NCBI GenBank assembly: GCA_018368345.1
Contig: JAGZEK010000010.1
Span: forward strand, 29,171 to 93,170
Direction: 5' to 3'
Origin: Collinsella sp.
GTDB lineage: Bacteria > Actinomycetota > Coriobacteriia > Coriobacteriales > Coriobacteriaceae
Length of the DNA stretch: 64,000 bases
Under the pieces are notes generated by a model. That model saw nothing but the letters and a program-made list of their open reading frames with translations, ran no database searches and was not told the DNA's origin. Below are positions 59,870 through 64,000 of the stretch, piece after piece. Within the stretch, counting starts at the first letter, position 1, and the number at the start of each line of letters is the position of its first letter. The translations under genes were made by a program, and so were the position numbers.

Positions 59870-60490
59870 TTATTCCGAGGCGTCCTCTGGCGCGGGATGT
59901 CGCTCCAGATAGTCGCCCAGCATCTTAAAGTCTTCCTCCAGCAGCTCCTGCCACGCCGGATTGCGTAGCGCTGCTGCCGGATGGAAAGTGGGCATCACCA
60001 CAAAGTGCCCCATCTGATGGAACCTGCCGCGCAGCTTGGTAATGCCGATCTCGGTCTTGAGCACAAAGTGCGTTGCGGGGTTGCCGAGCGTCACGATGAT
60101 ATCGGGCCAGATGCTTCGAATCTGCTCGCGCAAAAACGGTGAGCAAGCCAGCACTTCCTCGGGGCGCGGATTGCGGTTTCCCGGCGGGCGGCACTTAAGC
60201 ACGTTGGCAATGTAGACGTCTTCGCGTTTGAGCCCCGCCAGCGACAAAATGCCGTTGAGGTCCTCGCCTGCCGCCCCCACAAAGGGCTCGCCCTGCAAAT
60301 CCTCATTGCGGCCCGGCGCCTCGCCAATAAACATCACGCGAGCGCGGGGGTTTCCCACGCCAAACACGATATTGTGACGCGACTGGTAGAGCTGGCAGAG
60401 GTGACAATCGCCCAGAACGGCCTCAATTTCCTCGAGTGCGACCTCACGTGGTGCCTGATGGGTATGGCCGGGGATGTGCATGACGCCCAT
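59870..60490 (-). CDS. Type-4 (Fe-S) uracil-DNA glycosylase
   Basis: A 206-residue family 4 UDG that excises uracil from DNA. Cys ligands for a 4Fe-4S cluster are seen in CHLCQ (about 29-32) and CRPPGNRNPRPEEVLAC. The active-site motif is GEAPGRNEDLQGEPFVGAAG, and the second motif is TFHPAAALRNP. ATG at 60490 follows TAGGAGCCGCT. It lies in an operon with alr and tsaE, a frequent but functionally unrelated neighbourhood. Confidence 0.94.
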   Translation of the reverse strand: MGVMHIPGHTHQAPREVALEEIEAVLGDCHLCQLYQSRHNIVFGVGNPRARVMFIGEAPGRNEDLQGEPFVGAAGEDLNGILSLAGLKREDVYIANVLKCRPPGNRNPRPEEVLACSPFLREQIRSIWPDIIVTLGNPATHFVLKTEIGITKLRGRFHQMGHFVVMPTFHPAAALRNPAWQELLEEDFKMLGDYLERHPAPEDASE

Positions 60491-60498
60491 AGCGGCTC

Positions 60499-61644
60499 CT
60501 ACACGTAGACCTTGTCGAGACGCATGCCAAAGCCGCAGGCGACCTCGTAGTTAATCGTTCCGCGCAGTCGGGCCATCTCGTCCATAGTGATCTCGGCGTC
60601 GCCATCGCGGCCGACAATGATCATCTCGTCACCATACTCGGCCTCGGGAATCTCGTGTGCCGGGTTGGACTGAATGGCGACCATAAACTGGTCCATGCAG
60701 ATATTGCCAACCTGATGCACGCGCTCGCCGCGATACAGCACATCCATACGATTGGAAAGCGTACGCGATAGGCCATCGGCATAACCGATCGGCAGCGTGC
60801 AGATCTGAACGCGCGTACGCGGTACGCGGTAGGTAAAACCGTAGCCCACGCCCTCGCCCATCGCAGGGTGTGCCACGCGCGTCACGCGCGCATGGACGCT
60901 CATAACGGGATCAAGCTGCATCACGCGGCCACTCAGCTCGCACGGCTGCATGCCATACAAGCCGACGCCGGCGCGAATCATATCAAAATGCATCGAGGGG
61001 TCGAGCATCGAGGACGGCGTGTTGGCGCAGTGCACGATACCGCACTCAAAGCCCGCATCCTTAATGGCCTGAACGGCCTCGGTAAAGCGCTGACACTGCA
61101 GTTTGTAGTCCCAGCCCGAAGGTTCATCGGCCGTGGCGAAGTGCGTAAATACGCCGTCGCACTGAATACCGCGATGGAAATTAATACCGCGGACAAAGTC
61201 GAGCACCTGCGTGTAATGTACGCCAATGCGGTTCATGCCCGTCTCGATGGCGAGATGATACTTGCCCACCTTGCCCGCCGCGACGGCACATTCGCCATAC
61301 GCAAGAGCAAAGTCAGACGTATAGACCGAGGGCATGATATCAAACTCGAGCAACGTCGGAATGGCCTCGATAGGCGGCTCGCTTAGGATGAGGATGGGTT
61401 TCGTAATCCCGCCCTGTCGGAGCTCAACGCCCTCGTTAACCGTCGCCACGGCAAACATGTCGGCACCGGCCGAATACATGATCTTGGCGCACTCAACAGC
61501 TCCATGACCATAAGCATCGGCCTTGACCACGCAGCACAGGCGCTGACGCGGATTCAACAAGTTCTTATAGGCCCTCGTGTTGCGACGGAGCGCCCCGCGG
61601 TCGATCTCGACCCAGGACCAGCGCGTCAAATCGGCTTTATTCAT
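60499..61644 (-). CDS. alr: Alanine racemase
   Basis: A 381-residue PLP enzyme making D-alanine for peptidoglycan. The PLP-lysine motif is CCVVKADAYGHGAVECAKI (Lys about 42). The catalytic Tyr region is GVGYGFTYRVPRTRVQICTL, and NICMDQFMVAI is the substrate-site loop. It begins VEIDRGALRRNTRAYKN. Start lies 2 nt after the nnrDE stop. Normal length. Confidence 0.97.
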   Translation of the reverse strand: MNKADLTRWSWVEIDRGALRRNTRAYKNLLNPRQRLCCVVKADAYGHGAVECAKIMYSAGADMFAVATVNEGVELRQGGITKPILILSEPPIEAIPTLLEFDIMPSVYTSDFALAYGECAVAAGKVGKYHLAIETGMNRIGVHYTQVLDFVRGINFHRGIQCDGVFTHFATADEPSGWDYKLQCQRFTEAVQAIKDAGFECGIVHCANTPSSMLDPSMHFDMIRAGVGLYGMQPCELSGRVMQLDPVMSVHARVTRVAHPAMGEGVGYGFTYRVPRTRVQICTLPIGYADGLSRTLSNRMDVLYRGERVHQVGNICMDQFMVAIQSNPAHEIPEAEYGDEMIIVGRDGDAEITMDEMARLRGTINYEVACGFGMRLDKVYV

Positions 61645-61646
61645 GA

Positions 61647-63263
61647 TTAGTCATCCGACCCTTCGTCCATGATTCCCAGATCTTCGAGCGCATCCTTTGC
61701 CGCCAGCTCCATGGCAGGACCGATCAAGTCGATAAGATCGGTTGCGATAACGCTCTTCTCACCATACTCCGTCGCCGCGGCAAAACCGGCGTAGCTGTGA
61801 AGTGCGACGGCGTACGAATACAGCAACTCCCAACGATCCATCTCGTCGCGCATGGTGGCAAGCGTGCCGGCCAAAATACCCGCCAGAACATCACCCGAAC
61901 CGGCAGTTGCCAGAGAAGCCGGACCCGAGAGTGGCAGCAGCACGCGCTCAACACCACAGATAGCCGTCGTCGGCCCCTTGGCAATGACCACCAGATTGTC
62001 CGAGCCTGCAGCCCAAACAACCTTCTGCGCGGCCGCAATCGCGGTACCAAGGTCGTTCACCTCGTCACCGGCAACCAGACGCGAAAGCTCACGATAGTGC
62101 GGCGTCATAACCAACGGCTGCTCGCGGCGATACATCTCGGGGTTACTATCAATACCGTCAATGGCAATCTTAGCAAGGCAGTTGAGTGCATCGGCGTCCA
62201 AAATTAGCGGTACATCAAGCTCGAGCAAGCCCGAAACCACCTGCATAGCGCCGGCAGACGTCGTCATACCGGGACCGCACAGCACGCAGCTGTACTTCTT
62301 TGCGATCTCGCACACCGTCATGCGCGCAGCGGCGCCAAAGGAGCCGCGGGAATCAGACGGAATAGCAAAGACGGGAATCGAAGGAAGTGCCATGCGAATG
62401 AGATTGGCACAGGCGTCAGGAGCCGCGACTGCCACGTAACCAGCACCCGCGCGAGCTGCAGACTTGGCCGCCATAATGGCAGCACCAGGATATTGCGCAG
62501 ATCCGGCGACAATAAGCACAGAGCCACGGGAATACTTATCGATATTCGATGGTAGCGGAGCAAAGTAATCAACTAAGTCACCGGGCTCGACAATCTCGGC
62601 GGCGTGGTCGACATCATCGATGACCTCGTCAAGACGGTCGTAAAGATTGCCGCAGGTCAAATCGCCAGCATACTCAGGACCATCAGCGCTATACAGACCA
62701 ATCTTGGGCGCAATCATCGTCACCGTGCGCTCGGCACGAATGCAGTCGTCATCAACAACGCCCGTCTCGGCATTCAGGCCCGAGGGGACATCAATGGATA
62801 CGACACAATCGGCGCATTCATTGACCGTAGGAATCCAAATGGAGAACGGCGCACGCAGATTCCCGTGGAAACCGGTACCAAAAATGGCATCGACAACAAC
62901 ATCGGCCTTATCGATCAAAACCTCGAGTTCGTCACGCGAGGGACCGACGCAAACGTGCACATCGCGGCCGGCAGTTCGACGAGCAACATGACGTGCCAGA
63001 GCAGCAGGAATCTCATCCGGCTCAACCGGAGAAACGATATCCACGTCCACACCCTTGTGGCTCAGGATATCGGCGGCAACCCAACCGTCGCCGCCATTAT
63101 TACCAAAACCGACCAGAACGAGAACCCGATCGGGATTGAGCTTCAAGACCTCGTTGGCGGCAAACTCACCCGCTAGCTCCATAAGCTCGGCCTTCGAAGT
63201 CCCTTCGCGTTCGATGATATCCTCGAGACGAACGACTTCTTCGGTACTCAAAACCGGTTTCAT
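61647..63263 (-). CDS. nnrDE: Bifunctional NAD(P)H-hydrate epimerase / ADP-dependent dehydratase
   Basis: A 538-residue fusion of a YjeF_N epimerase (about 1-215; VLVLVGFGNNGGDGWVAADI, VVDAIFGTGFHG, VSIDVPSGLNAETG) and a CARKD dehydratase (about 230-520; SVLIVAGSAQYPGAAIMAAK, SCVLCGPGMTT, LILDADALNCLA, TPHYRELSRLVAG, ATAGSGDVLAGILAG). It repairs damaged, hydrated NADH and NADPH. The acpS stop abuts its start. Confidence 0.96.
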   Translation of the reverse strand: MKPVLSTEEVVRLEDIIEREGTSKAELMELAGEFAANEVLKLNPDRVLVLVGFGNNGGDGWVAADILSHKGVDVDIVSPVEPDEIPAALARHVARRTAGRDVHVCVGPSRDELEVLIDKADVVVDAIFGTGFHGNLRAPFSIWIPTVNECADCVVSIDVPSGLNAETGVVDDDCIRAERTVTMIAPKIGLYSADGPEYAGDLTCGNLYDRLDEVIDDVDHAAEIVEPGDLVDYFAPLPSNIDKYSRGSVLIVAGSAQYPGAAIMAAKSAARAGAGYVAVAAPDACANLIRMALPSIPVFAIPSDSRGSFGAAARMTVCEIAKKYSCVLCGPGMTTSAGAMQVVSGLLELDVPLILDADALNCLAKIAIDGIDSNPEMYRREQPLVMTPHYRELSRLVAGDEVNDLGTAIAAAQKVVWAAGSDNLVVIAKGPTTAICGVERVLLPLSGPASLATAGSGDVLAGILAGTLATMRDEMDRWELLYSYAVALHSYAGFAAATEYGEKSVIATDLIDLIGPAMELAAKDALEDLGIMDEGSDD

Positions 63264-63803
63264 CTATGCTCCTAGCGTATCTTGCGAAGCATCGCCCAGA
63301 TGCTCCGTCAATGCTGAATTCTGCAGCTGCTCGAGCTCATCTAATACAGAGCGAGCCTCTTTAAATGTCTGCGCAACGCGTTTCTTGGTACTCACCTTTT
63401 CCTCTTTTGGCTTAGGCCGAGCATCTTCGGTAATCGCGATGGCATTCGCAACGGCCAAGTCTCCCGTAAGGGTAATGGAAAGAGCGACCTCAACAACACC
63501 CAGTTCTTGAGCGATCTCGAGAGCACGGCCCGAAAGCAGCGCCTTCGGTTTGCCGAGTTTATCACGCGTTACCGAAACATCCTTGCGACCCACGCCTTGA
63601 CTAAAACCCGTGCCGAGAGCTTTAAGCACCGCCTCGCGCGAAGCAAAGCGGCTCGCATAGTGAGCAGCGGGACGCGATGATGCATCGCAATACGCACGCT
63701 CTTCTTCGGTAAACACACGCCGAGCAAACGACGGCGTCTTTTCAAGAATAGATTTCATGCGGGAAATCTCGACGATATCAACGCCGATACCAGCTTCAGC
63801 CAT
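63264..63803 (-). CDS. acpS: Holo-[acyl-carrier-protein] synthase with C-terminal extension
   Basis: A 179-residue 4'-phosphopantetheinyl transferase. Motifs are GIGVDIVEISRMKSILEK (Mg2+ Asp) and ASRFASREAVLKALGTGF. Family length is about 120-130; here about 50 extra residues (KPKEEKVSTKKRVAQTFKEA and a helical tail) follow the usual end near ANAIAITED. ATG at 63803 has GGAGGTGAAC directly before it and is preferred over the codon at 63815. First gene of the seven-function operon that ends with tsaD. Confidence 0.93.
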   Translation of the reverse strand: MAEAGIGVDIVEISRMKSILEKTPSFARRVFTEEERAYCDASSRPAAHYASRFASREAVLKALGTGFSQGVGRKDVSVTRDKLGKPKALLSGRALEIAQELGVVEVALSITLTGDLAVANAIAITEDARPKPKEEKVSTKKRVAQTFKEARSVLDELEQLQNSALTEHLGDASQDTLGA

Positions 63804-63832
63804 GTTCACCTCCATATTGCACAGACTAAGCT

Positions 63833-63862
63833 ATTGTAGCCCGTTCACAGAAGATGCGACAA
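63833..63862 (-). promoter_or_regulatory. Candidate promoter of the acpS operon
   Basis: On the minus strand, TTGTCG (63857-63862) and TACAAT (63833-63838) are separated by 18 nt, about 30 nt upstream of acpS. Confidence 0.5.
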
Positions 63863-63912
63863 ACGAGGGTTATAAAACACAGCTACTATGTGAGACAAAA
63901 GCCCGTAAACGC

Positions 63913-63942
63913 AAAAAAGGGGGAGGCCGCGAGGCCTCCCCC
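63913..63942 (-). terminator. Terminator of the gene entering from the right edge
   Basis: GGGGGAGGCC-GCGA-GGCCTCCCCC (63919-63942) with T6 on the minus strand (63913-63918). It ends 8 nt after a TGA at 63951-63953. Confidence 0.9.
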
Positions 63943-63950
63943 TTCTCAGT

Positions 63951-64000
63951 TCAAGCGTACGGCTCGGTGCCGTCCACCGGTCAGCGGCGCCCTGGCCTCC
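63951..64000 (-). CDS. C-terminal fragment of an unidentified gene
   Basis: A minus-strand frame enters from the right edge and ends APLTGGRHRAVRLN before TGA at 63951-63953, with a terminator 8 nt further on. Only about 16 codons are visible, so the product cannot be named. The frame choice rests on the stop-terminator spacing. Confidence 0.3.

Overview
The window looks like a chromosomal segment of a Collinsella-type member of the Coriobacteriia (Actinomycetota). This is inferred from high GC coding DNA, strong AGGAGG-type ribosome binding sites, dense short-spaced operons, a single-polypeptide TsaB-RimI-TsaD, a HisZ-HisG fusion, a phosphoketolase and several sugar transporters. No marker such as rRNA is present, so the genus is an inference.

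Layout. 1-2160: a helicase gene cut by the window start and broken by an in-frame TAG. 2201-6303: a Nudix hydrolase, a UBA-like membrane protein, an OmpR-type two-component pair, and a VOC protein with an orphan PTS IIB. 6467-12917: a TPR-like protein, tRNA-Leu with a duplicated tail, Ppx/GppA, a DivIC-like protein, enolase, MazG, a phosphodiesterase and a stand-alone LarC C-terminal domain. 13301-17287: a fused CydDC-like ABC exporter followed directly by a YgbA-type (nitric oxide linked) protein, flanked by two copies of an 82-bp hairpin repeat. 17520-26770: complete histidine biosynthesis, with nine recognised his genes plus one small unknown gene on the minus strand (hisZG-D-C-B-H-A-F-I-unknown-E) and a convergent PHP-type histidinol phosphatase. 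27182-32203: an AEC transporter, phosphoketolase and a LacI regulator with paired operators. 32387-36085: MurB, a secreted coiled-coil peptidoglycan hydrolase and GalE. 36307-48730: an alpha-glucan module with MalQ, GlgP, an ABC importer, a GntR regulator and a PTS EIICB protein fused to a HAD phosphatase; a shared palindrome near TTGTTTAAACAA links most of these promoters. 48846-56171: a polyprenyl synthase, a peptidoglycan-binding-like protein, tRNA-Gln, a repeat-dense 0.9 kb intergenic region, an orphan JetD-like TOPRIM protein and a CstA-type transporter with a terminator-like leader. 56980-63803: a minus-strand operon acpS-nnrDE-alr-UDG-tsaE-tsaB/rimI/tsaD.

The most unusual content is intergenic. 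Two separate families of long palindromes have conserved cores and outer arms whose sequence differs from copy to copy, yet the arms stay complementary (28-37 bp). Family 1 has four copies, three of which sit 8-12 nt beyond a stop codon; family 2 has three copies around the phosphoketolase and AEC genes. Other repeats are inverted and direct copies of tRNA 3' ends, a 230-bp MITE-like element with perfect 30-bp ends, an alternating TGTTACAGAT array, an 82-bp hairpin pair and REP-like AACGTCCCC palindromes. No prophage, CRISPR array or transposase gene is visible.
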